DNA of 64,000 nt from Telopea speciosissima (Eukaryota > Streptophyta > Magnoliopsida > Proteales > Proteaceae): NCBI RefSeq assembly GCF_018873765.1, contig NC_057924.1, positions 18,285,542 through 18,349,541 of the forward strand, read 5' to 3'. The translations under genes and the position numbers were made by a program. The notes below the pieces were generated by a model that was given only the letters and a program-made list of their open reading frames with translations, had not been told where the DNA came from and searched no databases. The stretch's first letter is position 1; the number at the start of each line of letters is the position of its first letter. This document shows, in pieces, positions 21,230 to 32,297 of the stretch.

Positions 21230-22413
21230 CTAAGGGTAGACTTCAATTAGAGACCTTAAACCCAGGAGAGGAGTGATCTTGTAGTGACTAAATCCAGACT
21301 CCAAGAAAAGCTTCTCCCATTCTTTCTCGGTCCTTTCTTTTCCATTATTCACAGTCATCATTAATATATCACAGAAGAGCTGGGTTTCTGTTGACTTGTG
21401 ATCTACCTTCTTATCCTCCACCACCATGTCTATGATGATCACCTTCCCTGAGTTTCCTTCCATGTCCCCTCTAGAGATCGCTTCTTTGCTTCCCTTCAAT
21501 ATCTTTATGCATTGCTCATCATTCCAGTCATGAAGAATCGACTGTGATCATGTCAAAGTCCATATAAAGTTAGGAACCAAACATCTTTCCCTTCAAAAGA
21601 AAGAAAAAAAAAAAAAAAACGAAGAGGGAATTCACTTGCCTTGAGCAGAACTGCATCTACACTAGGGATGGATTCAAACATGTCACCTGCAATATATTTT
21701 AGGTTCCCATTGCCTTCCAAAGTAGCAACTACATGTGGTAGGTCAAACACTATACATTTCAAGCTTGGGAAGGTTTCAGCAATGGTCTTAGCCACAGTTC
21801 CAGTTCCACCTCCTACATCAATCAATGACTTTAACCCTTCAAACACAACCTTACACTCATTAACAACCACACTCATTACCAATCTAGCATCGCTTGCCAT
21901 TGCTTCGTTGAAGAATTTGTTGAACTCATTGTCTTCGCCTGCATACTCCCACACATTCCTTCCATGTGCGGTCTCAAATGCATTAAGACCATCTCCATGG
22001 AACCATGCACCAAGGAAATTCCAAGGTGTCACCAATATCGGATCAAGCATTGCTCGCACGAAGGGTGACAAACTCTTGGAATTATCCTTAAGGAGAATCC
22101 TAGAAGAAGGCGTGAGCACATATCCTTCTTCTTCTTCCTGATATTTGCAGACTTCTCGAGTTGCAAAGAAACCAGAGTGCACCAATAAGCGCATGAGGCG
22201 AAACAGACAAGCAGTCCTGGTTTTTGGGATGGCAAGCTTCATGACCAGTTCAGAGAGGGTGATGGGTTGGTGATGGTTGTGAACAATGTCTGGTATACCT
22301 AGCTGAACTGCACATCCAAGTGAATAAGAGTTTACGAAGCTAAATATATGGTTCCATATATGAGCTTGAGCATGGAACAACTCCTCCCCACTCTCTTTCT
22401 CAATGAGATCCAT
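21230..22413 (-). CDS. OMT4: plant O-methyltransferase, open but with active-site Trp to Ser
   Basis: Exon 1 is 21640-22413 and exon 2 is 21230-21541, giving 361 residues from ATG 22413 (MDLIEKES); the GTG codon upstream is not used as a start. The intron is 98 bp with GC donor AAG|GCAAGT and CAG acceptor. Domains are an N-terminal dimerisation region, LIDVGGGTGTVA, FDLPHVV, GDMFE, HDWND with the presumed catalytic His, an IIID acidic residue and GKERTEKEW with the catalytic Glu; it ends IEVYP like its sisters. The first Trp of the usual KWILHDW motif is Ser here (as in OMT1), close to the active site, so activity or specificity may differ. It should transfer a methyl group from S-adenosylmethionine to a phenolic hydroxyl in the cytosol; the substrate cannot be told. 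Confidence 0.85.
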
Positions 22414-22494
22414 TGATTTTCTCACTATTTGAAGAAATCTCTCAGCTCTTACTCAAATCTAGTTATGTTGAGAGGTGAGACTGATGCTATATAC

Positions 22495-22501
22495 ATTTAT
22501 A
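22495..22501 (-). promoter_or_regulatory. TATA box of OMT4
   Basis: TATAAAT on the minus strand lies about 80 bp before the start codon. Context and spacing are the same as in OMT3. Confidence 0.6.
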
Positions 22502-22515
22502 GGAGTTCAAAGTTG

Positions 22516-22574
22516 AAAAAGGATATGCTCATTTCTTTTTCTTTTTTTTTTGGTAAAAAGGATATGCTCATTTC
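22516..22574 (-). mobile_element. 19-bp retroposed tail with 20-bp target duplication
   Basis: The 20-bp sequence AAAAAGGATATGCTCATTTC occurs at 22516-22535 and 22555-22574. Between the copies lie only 19 bases, T-rich and ending GGT. OMT3 has a single, uninterrupted copy at the matching place. This is what a LINE insertion looks like when only the poly-A tail was copied. Confidence 0.7.
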
Positions 22575-22768
22575 AAAGATTAATATAATGACAAGGGATG
22601 GGAACGTAAAGGAGAAGACTATCTCAGGTACCCATGTGAGTTAGTTGTCTTGTTTATTCTGATTGGTTAGATCTAATCTTGTAATATAAATACTTGAAGA
22701 CATTAATGAAACGTGCTTTAAGATTTTGAGCTTATATAATATATGTCATTCCCTAGAAATATTAAAAC

Positions 22769-23390
22769 TATAGACCAAATATTGGATTCCTCCTAAACAT
22801 GGGAACCCAATATTTGGTTCTATCCTTTCACCTCAGCTCTAGACAAGAATCCACAAAATCATTCAATCAAGGATATACCAATTATACATACCAAACATAG
22901 GATGTGCTATACTTGTAAACTCTTTTTTTGCTAAAGGTCAGCAAAGTATGTATTAAGTAATAGAGAAAATACAAGTTTCTTTGGCACCCCATAAAAGGAC
23001 GCCAGAGATACAGAATCAACAAAGGCACTAGGCCCTTCAAAAAAGAAAGCTATATGTAAGGCCTTCTTGAGATCCCACCTTCGGCATTGCCATCAACAAG
23101 AACTCAAGGGAGTGCACCTTCACTAGTACAAAAATCTAAAGTATCCAACAGAGATCAACTGAATCGGTATCGACTCCTCTCTTGTACATCCCATTCAATT
23201 TCATAGTGAGCGAATGGTGGGGCTTCCTCCCAATTTTGGGTGGTATGAGATGATGCACACCTTTGAGCAATAATATCTGCAACTGTGTTGGCCTCTCTAT
23301 AGCTATACTTGTAAACTCTCCTCTATATATTTTATAATATTCTATTCATTCAATTAAGGATTATTACAATCAATTATACCATGGTTAATA
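22769..23390 (+). repeat. Copia-2B 5' LTR, expanded by a LINE
   Basis: Outside the LINE it aligns with the 227-bp LTRs at 17837-18063 and 33784-34010. It ends GGTTAATA next to the primer-binding site TGGTATCATGAGCC (23391-23404). The LINE adds about 395 bp. Confidence 0.85.
22923..23301 (-). mobile_element. 5'-truncated LINE in the Copia-2B 5' LTR
   Basis: It is flanked by the 17-bp repeat GCTATACTTGTAAACTC at 22906-22922 and 23302-23318. On the minus strand it ends in CTGACCTTTAGC plus seven A. The opposite end encodes REANTVADIIAQR, the typical C-terminal end of a LINE RNase H domain. Truncation, A tail and long target duplication identify it as a LINE insertion of about 380 bp. Confidence 0.85.
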
Positions 23391-23850
23391 TGGTATCATG
23401 AGCCACATTTAGGCTAAAGCCTAAATCTGATCCTCCCTCCCAGCCACTTTCTTTTTCTGTTTTTTTTTTTTCCTCATTGATCTTATTCTCTTCCACCCAC
23501 TTTCTTCCCTTTTTCTCCTAATACGTTCCTCTCTCCCACCCACTTTCTTCTTCTTTCTTTTTTCTCTACTAAATAATATCCTCTTCCACTTCATTCTCTT
23601 TTCATTTCCCAAGCCACCCACGTTCTCCCCATTGTCGACCATCTCCTTTCTCTTCATCCTTTCTCCATCCCTCCACAATGGGAGACCAATCTCCACCTAA
23701 TGGAACACTCACTGCCCTCACCCCCACTGCCATTCTCTCCACCCCGTCTTCCACTTCCACCCACCATCTCCTTTCTCTCAAGTTAACACCCACAAACTAC
23801 CTTCTCTAGAGGACTCAACTGGAGCCCTTTTTTCAAGGGCAGAACTTATA

Positions 23851-24340
23851 GGATTTTTGTCGCCTCAATTACACCTTCGTCAATTACATTTCAAGTGCAC
23901 ACCTAAGATGAGGACACGTGGCATAGTGGAATCTCACAGTCTAAATTAGAGAGAATATTTTATCTTTCAAAAGTTTCCCTCCATTCTCTCTTCGTCTCTC
24001 CCGTCTCTGCTCTTGTGCTCCACGGTGGAGCTCCTCTCTCACGACAACCTGATCTGACCTGACCTCTCCTCACGCCGGCGTTCATCTTCATCGTGTTTCC
24101 ATTTCTAAATCCCTAACTCCCTCTCTGCCATAACTCCAGATTGCAAACCAAACCCTATCTCTTCTTCAATGACTCCTCTCCAAGGCGGCAGCAACGGCGG
24201 CGAATCCTATCCTCCAAGGCGGTGGCGGTGAAGACGGCGACTCCTCTCCACACTCCAGGTATCCCCATGCCATCTTGCCCTCTCATGGTCTTTCCTTCGA
24301 TCTCTTTTTTCTTTACATTGCCTCTGTTTTTGTTTGTGTA
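23851..24340 (+). repeat. MULE-A left terminal inverted repeat
   Basis: The first 90 bp match the right end closely. Further in, TAAATCCCTAACTCCCTC, CCAAACCCTATCTC and the CTCCAGGTATC block recur in inverted orientation at the right end with gaps. The region contains GC-rich, promoter or 5'UTR-like sequence. Confidence 0.7.
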
Positions 24341-26245
24341 GTTTTTTTTTTTTTTTTTTTTTTTTTTTGTCATTTTTGTATCGATTTCTAAACCTTTTGT
24401 GGGTGCTCTATCTTGCTCTCTTCCTAGTTTAGCCATTTGTGTCACTTAAACTGTTTGAACTTATAAAACATCGGTCTTCTTTCTTCCCTATTATATACTG
24501 AGCACAAGTGGATGAACACATGACCTCCTTTATTTGTAAATTCAGGCTGATATGTTCATGCATGATGGACTATAGGCTAGGAAATAATTTAATTGAAGGT
24601 TGTTGGACTGTGAAACCTGAACTGTATCCCAGTTTTCATATCAATTGAAGGTTCTTGGATTAATTCACCTAGATATTGGAAAAGAAAATGAAATCCTCTT
24701 TGTTTATGTTGTTTAATGCCTTCTATTATTCTCATACTAAAGCTGGCAAGCTGATGCTACACAGATTGCTGGGGTAGTTTTGAGCAAGACCAGAGAGGCT
24801 TGGAATTTGAGAGATTTCAGAAGTTATCCAAAATATTGGGTTGCTTGCTTAGACCAACAGCTTGGGACACGTGACGAAAACAGCCATATTTCAGAATAGA
24901 GAAAGTTTGCATTTTTGGGGTCAGTAATAGCTCTTGAATTGATATTCTAATCTCAATTGCTAGATGAGTGACTGTTAGGTTAAAGTTGGGTACCAGCATT
25001 TTATTTGTATATCAGGAACAATTTCTCAAATGACAGGTGAAAACAATGTTCAATGAGTAGTACAAGTGGTTTTCTGTAATGCCTTCTTATTTCTTTAATT
25101 CTTATCTTCTACCTTCTTATTTCTTTAATTATTATCTTCTACCTTCTCAAATACGTGCTTTTCCATGATTCTGAATCTACAGCAAAACATATAATTATAC
25201 TAGGCTTCTCTGTTTTGGGAGGACTCTTCATCCTCCTCCCTCTTCAAAGAAAAGATGATATAACCCTTTGCATCAAAAGAAAACTTAGTATATTCATGTG
25301 TTGAGTTTAACTACTAAACTTGTTAATCAATTTATGAGCTAACCTCCCTAGGAGCTGGAAGATTCTCTATCTCATAATGTTTTGGGCTTTGGCTTCCCTG
25401 ATGAACATCTCATTCCCTTGGACCAAGATTTGGAAATGATGTGGTAGGTGATCTAGCCAAGAGTGGTATTTCCTAGACAATGTTGTGCTGTTGGATGTTC
25501 ATGTCAATGTATTGAAATTTTTCTGGGTTTTGATTTGGTTAACATCTTTCATTTGATTTGAAATAGGGCCCTGTTTTCTACATATATATTTGATTTAGAG
25601 AAGAAGAAATCAGGTTTTCTTCTGGTTTTTTTTATTTTTTTATTTTTTTATTTTTTTTATTGAAGGCAATTAACTAACTACACCACTGCTGCTGATAGCC
25701 TAACAGTAAATAATTTAATGGACTATAGGCTAGGAAATAATTTAATGGACTACTAGAGGAAGCATTTTCTAGATGGCCGACAATGAAGACTACATAGGAT
25801 CAATCATAGTTGAAACCAAGAAGCTTCATATATCTCCTCTGCATCCCTTGCATGTGATTTCCACTATCTATACCTCGAGCACATTTTTTTCCCATTCCAA
25901 TTGCTGTGTGGGTTATTTCAAATACATGTGGGTAATCTTAATTTTTTTATTTATAGGTTGGAATTTTATAGGTTTTTTTGGTTGTGTGCTACCCTGTTTA
26001 ATTTGCTGGTTTATTCGTAACTGCGCCACTGCCCAGATAGGGTTCTCTTTTGGCATATGCGATCCATCCATATTAACATATATGTATTTTGTTATCTTTT
26101 TGGAGTCTAATGATTTGCTTGGAATATTTTTCTTTCTCTCTTTTTTTTTGTCACCTCTTAATGTGCATACTTTTCTTATGTTGCATTCCTGATCTCGTGT
26201 TCTAGCTGTTTTGTTTTCTGACATTATGTTATGTTAATTACACAG
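24341..26245. other. MULE-A interior, intron-like
   Basis: T-rich sequence, including a run of about 28 T at 24341-24368, with no convincing coding region. The 139-codon open frame at 25773-26192 is hydrophobic because of T-rich codons and is not called. Its character fits an intron of a captured gene leading to the exon at 26246. Confidence 0.35.
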
Positions 26246-26359
26246 GAGGATATGAGAACAGATTACCTTGTAAGACCTGTTGGTCCTGCTGAAGTTGAGG
26301 AAGATGCTAGTGATTTTGAGCCAGTCAGTGGAAGAGAATGGAAAGAAAGAAGATTTTGA
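26246..26359 (+). pseudogene. Captured acidic exon in MULE-A (possibly ANP32-like)
   Basis: A splice acceptor (TTAATTACACAG) is followed by an open segment reading EDMRTDYLVRPVGPAEVEED, then ASDFEP. A one-base shift after EPV lets the acidic reading continue as EENGKKEDFDEFEFG. The YLVRPVG...DASDFEP pattern is reminiscent of the acidic tail of plant ANP32-type nuclear phosphoproteins, but this is from memory and tentative. It is a broken fragment in any case. Confidence 0.4.
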
Positions 26360-27717
26360 TGAATTTGAATTTGGGTTCTCAACTCCCAATAGGATGAAAA
26401 TGAATAGAGAAGAAAGTTAGAATGGGGCTCCATTACTTTAACTATTTTGGCTTATCATAAATAATCCCCCAGAACTAGCAATTGTTTTTCTTTTTTGATA
26501 AATAAATGCTTTAGTTGCAACGAAAAGATGCTAATTGTAGTTACTTCAATGGAATCGTTGGAGAGAACAAAATGCTAAAATATTCAAGGTGCAATTCATT
26601 ACATTTTCTTTTCAGTCAAAGGGTCCTAAACCTGGCTAGTTCAGGCTCTTCAATTTTTGGTTTGATTGGGACAATCTAGTTTTCCTTCTACAATTTCTTT
26701 GCTCTACTGTTGTAGCTCTCTTCAAGTCCTTTTGTCTTCATTGAGCTGTCAACCACCAAAGATAAAGCTCATGAAAAAGTACAAAACAGGAACCAAAGGG
26801 GTCAAATTAATTTTGGATAGAACCACAAATTTTGAAAATTTATCTTTCCAGTATCCATCATAGATCTTTCCAATTTATGCTCAATACCAATTAATAATAT
26901 AAGAGGAAGAATTTTTGTTCCCATCAAAGCTTAAGCAAAGAAGCATCATATCTCCAAGCTTTTACAAAGGTTCCACAATAGAAGCTAAACCATAACGTGA
27001 CAGATACAACAAATAACTTGGGTTTTTTTTCCCCTCCAACTTCTTGGAATTTTATCATTTCTGCCCAACTTCCAAGTATTGACTTATGATGCTTGTCCTT
27101 CGATAAATTGGAAACCAACAAACATAAAACATAAATACATTTCAAGCATCCTAAAAAACCACTTGCATAGTAATAGTATCCTTATCCTTCCAAACTGGCA
27201 TAGTAATAGTATCCTCCCCAACAATAGTCCTTCAAGATTAAGATGAACAAACTAGAAATATTCTCATCGACCAAACTCACATGCACCAATAGTCCTTCAA
27301 GATTAAGATGAACAACCTAATCATCTGGTTTCCAGAAATAGGCCAACATACCTCCATGAAAGCTTGAGTAAGAACATTGAAATTAAGAAAAATAAAAAAG
27401 CACAGAGAAGCTGCCTTGGATGAACTATACTGCTTCCCTTAGTACAAGCATGGCCTTGCCTTGATATTAAGTAACATAACTCTTTTACTACTTCAAACTC
27501 CCAGAATGAGTAAAAGAGTGAAGAACATACTAGAAATAGAAAACCCAAGAAAGAGAAGTCAAAGGAACCCCTTTGTTTTTTTTATTATAAAAGTTTGGAT
27601 TTTCAGACAAACTAGACAAAAAAGGAACTCAATCCTCACATATCAACCATTTATAAAAGTTTTACAACATGAAGTACATATAACAGTTCTTCAATTGACT
27701 GAATTGGTCTGCCCATA

Positions 27718-27924
27718 TTAAGAATTATGAAACCAGAAAATAAGCTTCAAGCCCCTTGGAGTACTCTTCTTCATAGGACGCTTGTAATAATTCTCCCTAA
27801 GAACCATGTCATCCACATAAGACCAAGTAGGCCCTCTTGGAGTGATCTCTGCCCACAAGAACTTCTTTGAGTATGGGTTCGCAAGGCTTTCAGGGAATTC
27901 CTCAACAGTTTCACAGAGCAATCC
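27718..27924 (-). pseudogene. Captured exon in MULE-A, unknown parent gene
   Basis: A splice acceptor (TTTGTTTGCAG) precedes an open segment on the minus strand that reads GLLCETVEEFPESLANPYSK and, further on, WAEITPRGPTWSYVDDM and YYKRPMKKST. The amino-acid content is that of a normal soluble protein rather than chance AT-rich sequence. I do not recognise the family. It lies in the opposite orientation to the 26246 exon, so at least two captures are likely. Confidence 0.45.
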
Positions 27925-27999
27925 CTGCAAACAAACAAAATAAAACCACAGTTAATATGATAAGAACAAATTCTCCAAGACTCACATTTAATAGACACT

Positions 28000-29204
28000 T
28001 TATTACTGTGTGTTGTTTTTATATGAGGTGTCTATCAGTGTAAATTTTTTTGGTTAGATGGGGGTTATATGGGGAAAGAGAGAGAGAGGGAGAGAGAGAG
28101 GGCAAAGGTGGCTTTAATGCAGGGAACTTGGACTGGTCCTAGCTCTTATGGATCCCAATCAAATGGAATGAGAAATGGTGTTCAGAACCCAAAATAAAAC
28201 TCAAGTTGTTAAAGAGATATCTTCATGAATATTATTGCACTGGGTTCAGCTCATATAGATCCTCCCCTGTACATTACTAAAATTCTAACAAGGAAGCACC
28301 ATCATGAGGAAACAGTGAGGAAGTGTAGTTTGTAAGCACTGAGCAGAGACAGCCAGGTTCAGGTCTGTGTTTATAGTTCTTGACAATTTGATCCATCATC
28401 TTCAATTACTCTAATGTTAGGTATTGAAAATGATTCAGAGCTGATAAATCATAAAGAAAGAAAGATAAGGCAGTCCATCTAAGTAACTTGCCTAAAGCAT
28501 CCAGACCCTTTTCTTTCTCTTGTACAGCCTCGTGAATCTGGCATTTTCTAAGGACGTTTCTAAATGCATGGACATGGAAGCAGTTAGCAATAGCAAGTCA
28601 AACTGAAATTGCTACTGATGATGATGCCAAAATAGACAAGTTTCCAAATCTATTATGTGCTTTTTCACAATGACATAAAGACCTCCAAACTAGAGAATTG
28701 CTGTCCCACTTTAAATCAATTTTCCTTCTTAACTTGATAAAAGTTAAACTTTGTCTTAAAGGTTTAACATTTGTATCTAGTTTACGTTCTATCTTCTACC
28801 AAATCGACACAAAAATTTGACATGAACCAGGAAAAACCAGAAATTGATGGAAAGTTTTGAATCTAAAAGAGACTGAAAATAGAGAAAGAGATAAACTGCA
28901 TTCAGGTATGGCAAGAAACAATCAATAACCAAATCAGAAGCTAGAATCAAGAATGGAAGCAAATTTGAAACTGTAATTTCAGGTAAAACACTATAGCCAT
29001 CGGGTTTAGAAACTAACAAATCTAACCTGAACCTTGCTTGAATGATAGAAAGGGATACATAAAAAAGAAAGAAAAAAAATTAAAAACAGAACAGGAATCC
29101 ACCAAAGCCTCACTTGGAATCCTCCAGGTCTTCACTTCTGAATCCCCAGAAGTACCACTCAGAATCCACTAAATAATCACTGATTGATTTAGTTCCAAAT
29201 CGAC
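28000..29204. other. MULE-A right interior, non-coding
   Basis: Contains a GA-rich microsatellite-like stretch (28075-28100) and AT-rich intron-like sequence. No gene is supported. Confidence 0.35.
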
Positions 29205-29839
29205 ACCATGACAACAAAAAACAAAAACACAAACAAAGAGGCAATGTAAAGGTAACAGAGATCGAAGGAGAGGAGTCATGGTGATACCTGGAGTATGGAG
29301 AGGAGTCGCCGTAGTCGCCGCCGCCGCTGCCTTGGAGGAGAGGAGTCGCCGGAGAGGAGATAGGGTTTGGTCTGCAAAATAAACGCAAAATCAGAACAAA
29401 GCTGGGTTTGGGCTAGGGAAAACCATGATTCTTTGACTGAAATAGTCCCATACCTGAAGTTGCAGGGGCAATAGCTTTGTTTGTGCGAGGAAGAAGAAGA
29501 ATGATTCGAATCTGGAGCTATGGCAGAGAGGGAGTTAGGGATTTAAAAAGAAAGAGGTTTGTGAGGGTGCTCCGTCGACGTGAGGTTGCCGCGCCGGCCT
29601 GAGGATGCAGATTACAGTGACGGAAACCACCTCCACCGTCGTCTGGTCAGGTAGTCGTGAGAGAGGAGAGGCGGGAGAGAGGGAGAGAGAGAATGGAGGG
29701 AAAAATCGCAATGTGTGAAATGAAAGTGAAATCGTTCAATTTAATTTGAACCGTGAGATTCATCTATGCCACGTGTCCTCATCTTAGGTGTGCACTTGAA
29801 GTGTAATTGAAGAAGATGTAATTGAGACGATAAAAATCC
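29205..29839 (-). repeat. MULE-A right terminal inverted repeat
   Basis: The inverted counterpart of 23851-24340. It ends ...AAAAATCC before the 9-bp target duplication. The outer 90 bp are well conserved; inner parts differ by insertions around 29540-29740. Confidence 0.7.
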
Positions 29840-30429
29840 GAACTAATATGGCTATGTAGATGGATCCCTTCCTTGTCCCACGGACATTGCTACTGCTGTG
29901 GCACCAACAACATGCCTTGCTCCGCTCTTTACTAATTGTCTCTCTCTCTAAGGAGGTGGTTCTATTGGCCATAGGCAAACCAACAAGCCATGCTCTTTGG
30001 GACACCCTCCACACAACTTTTGGATCAACTTCTCAGACCCGCCTTATGGCGCTTCATATCAGTCTCAAAGACTCTATGCAACAACCAGATGAAAGTGTTT
30101 CTGTTTTCCTTTGCCGTCTGAAAGCTCTGGCGGATGAATTAACTTGCTTCCGCCGGTCAACCAATCTCTGTTGACAATTTTAATCTCCATATTTATCGTG
30201 ATTTGAAGATCGAATTGAAGGGCATTGTCCTTTCTTTACTCACATAGACTGAACCTCTACCGTTCATTGAGCTCCATCCAATGCTCCTTAGCCATGAGTT
30301 CTTAAAGAACTCTTCTCTACATCAGCCCACATCTATGACACCAAATGCTGTTGTTTCCAGTACACACATGACAACCAAAGATAACCCAGACACTCAGCCC
30401 CCTTCTTTTGGCCACGGGGCTTCACATGG

Positions 30430-32051
30430 CCGATGGAGGCTTGTTTCTGGCCGTTTTCAAAGGGGGCAGGGTTAAGGCCGCCAGTGGTGCTCTCATTGTT
30501 ATCGCAACAATCATTCGGATGCCACATGTTACTATCGTCCAAGGGGACCCCCTGTTGCCCATTACACCTCCCCCAACCCCTTCCTTCACAACCCGTCCCC
30601 CCTCCCCAGCCCTCCCTACCACGGAACCACCCCACCTACCTTCCCACCCCTTCCAACCCCCCATCCGCGGCCTTAACTTGGTACCTCGATACGGGGGCTA
30701 CCCACCATGTTACGCCGGACCTTCACTCCCTTGCCAACTATGACTCCTAGGGTGGTAATGAGCAGCTCTTTGTAAGTAATGGTAAGGGGCTATCAATCTC
30801 TAACATTGGTTCCGCCACAATCACTTCTCCCTCCTCTTCTATTTCATTTCATTTGAATGATGTGTTGCATGTTCTTTGCATTTCTAAACCCCTCATTTTC
30901 GTTCAAAAATTTACGAAGGATAATAATGCATTTTTTGAGTTTTACCCCTCTTTCTTTCTTGTGAAGGATCGAACAACCAAGGAGGTTCTTCTGTCCGACC
31001 CGAGTAAAGATGGATTGTATGTCTTTTCCCCGATTTCTTCTCAAATGAGTGCCAATATTGCTGTGGGACCAACATTGGATGGTGGCATAGCCGACTGGGT
31101 CATCCCCATAAAGACCTACTTCATCGCATGATTCGCATAAATAAAGTGCCTTGTAATAATAAATCCCTATCCCCCCCCTTTGTAAGGCATGTCAATTAGG
31201 GAAATCTTGTTGTTTACATTTATCCCTTTCCCCCTCTTGTAGTTTATTTCCACTTAAACTCATTTTTAGTGATGTTTGGGGCCCCACCCACATTTCCTCG
31301 ATTTTTGGTCATCGGTATTTAATCATCTTCGTAGATGATTTTTTGAAGTACATATGGTTTTATCCAATGACTAATAAATCCGAGGTTTTCCAAAATTTTT
31401 GCCGTTTTCAAACCTTAGTTGAACGACAATTTTACTGTCGAATTCTTTCTATCCAAACAGATTGGAGGGGTGAGTATTGTACTCTCCCCACATTTTTTTG
31501 ACCAAATAGGAATTCGCCATAGAATTTCGGCCCCCCATATACATGAGCAACAAAGCTCTGTTGAGAGGCGTAGTTGCCACATTGTTGAGACCGGCCTCTC
31601 TCTCCTTGGCCATAGCTCAGTTCCCCAGCACTATTGGCATAATGCATTTGACACCGCAGTCTATCTAGTAAATAGAATGCCATCCCGAGCTTCAATGGAC
31701 CTTTCCCTATTTCAACTTTTATTTCATAAAGCACCCGATTATTCTTTTCTTCCTGTATTCGGGTGCTTATGTTTTCCCTTTTTAAGGCCCTACAATAAAC
31801 ATAAAATGAACTATCGGTCTACTCCATGTGTGTTCCTAGGCTATAGTAACTCTCATACGGGATATATCTATCTTGACCACTCTAACAATAGGATCTATTT
31901 AGCCTGGCATGTAAGATTTAATGAAACTGGGTTTCCCTTTGCCATCACACCCCCCCTCAACCTCATTCCCGGCACCACTACCATCATCTCCATGGGTAAT
32001 TGCTCCCAACAAGTTACCACCATCTCCCAATCCGCCACCACCACCACCTAG
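30430..32051 (+). pseudogene. Copia-2B protease and integrase
   Basis: The protease site WYLDTGATHH lies near 30680-30710. The pre-integrase region appears at 30853-31131, and the integrase region at 31260-31900 with HEQQSSVERRSCHIVETGL, FDTAVYLVNRMPS and VFGCLCFPFLRPYNKHKM. Frame breaks near 30750, 31130 and 31490 destroy the polyprotein. A proline-rich spacer follows to about 32150. Confidence 0.85.
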
Positions 32052-32297
32052 CCATCCCGTACACACTCCCCTTCCCTCTCCTCTACCCACCCACCCTCTC
32101 GACCATGACCCAGCCCTAACCTTCCCTCCCCACATTAGCTGAATAGTACCCCATCCCCAAAGCGACGTATCCGCTCTCTCCATGACCTATACCAACACAC
32201 CTCTCCCATCCCCACCGCTCTTTCTACTGCTCTAAACCCCACCCTTAAACCCACCTGTTTCACTCAAGCCAACAAAGTTCCAACATGGCATACGACA

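Larger units (their letters stand above)
23851..29839. mobile_element. MULE-A: 6-kb Mutator-like element with long terminal inverted repeats
   Basis: The ends are inverted repeats beginning GGATTTTT(G/A)TCG(C/T)CTCAATTACA; similarity extends several hundred bp inward on both sides. It is flanked by the 9-bp duplication GAACTTATA (23842-23850) and GAACTAATA (29840-29848), one mismatch, in gag sequence that is uninterrupted in Copia-2A. A 9-bp duplication and long TIRs are Mutator hallmarks. No transposase was found. Exon-like fragments inside (26246-26359 and 27718-27924) suggest a Pack-MULE that carries pieces of host genes. Confidence 0.85.
23678..30240 (+). pseudogene. Copia-2B gag, split by MULE-A
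   Basis: Gag starts at ATG 23678 (MGDQSPPNG), has an early TAG stop near 23806 where Copia-2A has a Trp codon (LLWRT), and is cut at 23850 by MULE-A. It resumes at 29849 with GYVDGS and continues to DESVSVFLCRLKALADEL near 30140, followed by a frameshift. It is non-functional. Confidence 0.85.

Noticed and set aside
21641-22141. Long plus-strand open frame (166 codons) across OMT4, with counterparts at 5276-5647, 11697-12074, 16813-17247 and 60974-61210
   Set aside because: It is the antisense shadow of OMT exon 1; the same frame appears in all copies only because the sense coding sequence is conserved.
22413-22425. Upstream start (GTG codon) for OMT4, and the equivalent GTG for OMT5 at 61692
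   Set aside because: The codons are GTG, not ATG; the first ATG (22413, 61680) agrees with OMT1 and with the usual family start. Only OMT3 has a true upstream ATG.
25773-26192. 139-codon plus-strand frame with hydrophobic segments, at first resembling a membrane protein
   Set aside because: T-rich intron-like DNA inside MULE-A; hydrophobicity follows from TTT/TTC/ATT codons and there is no start context or motif.
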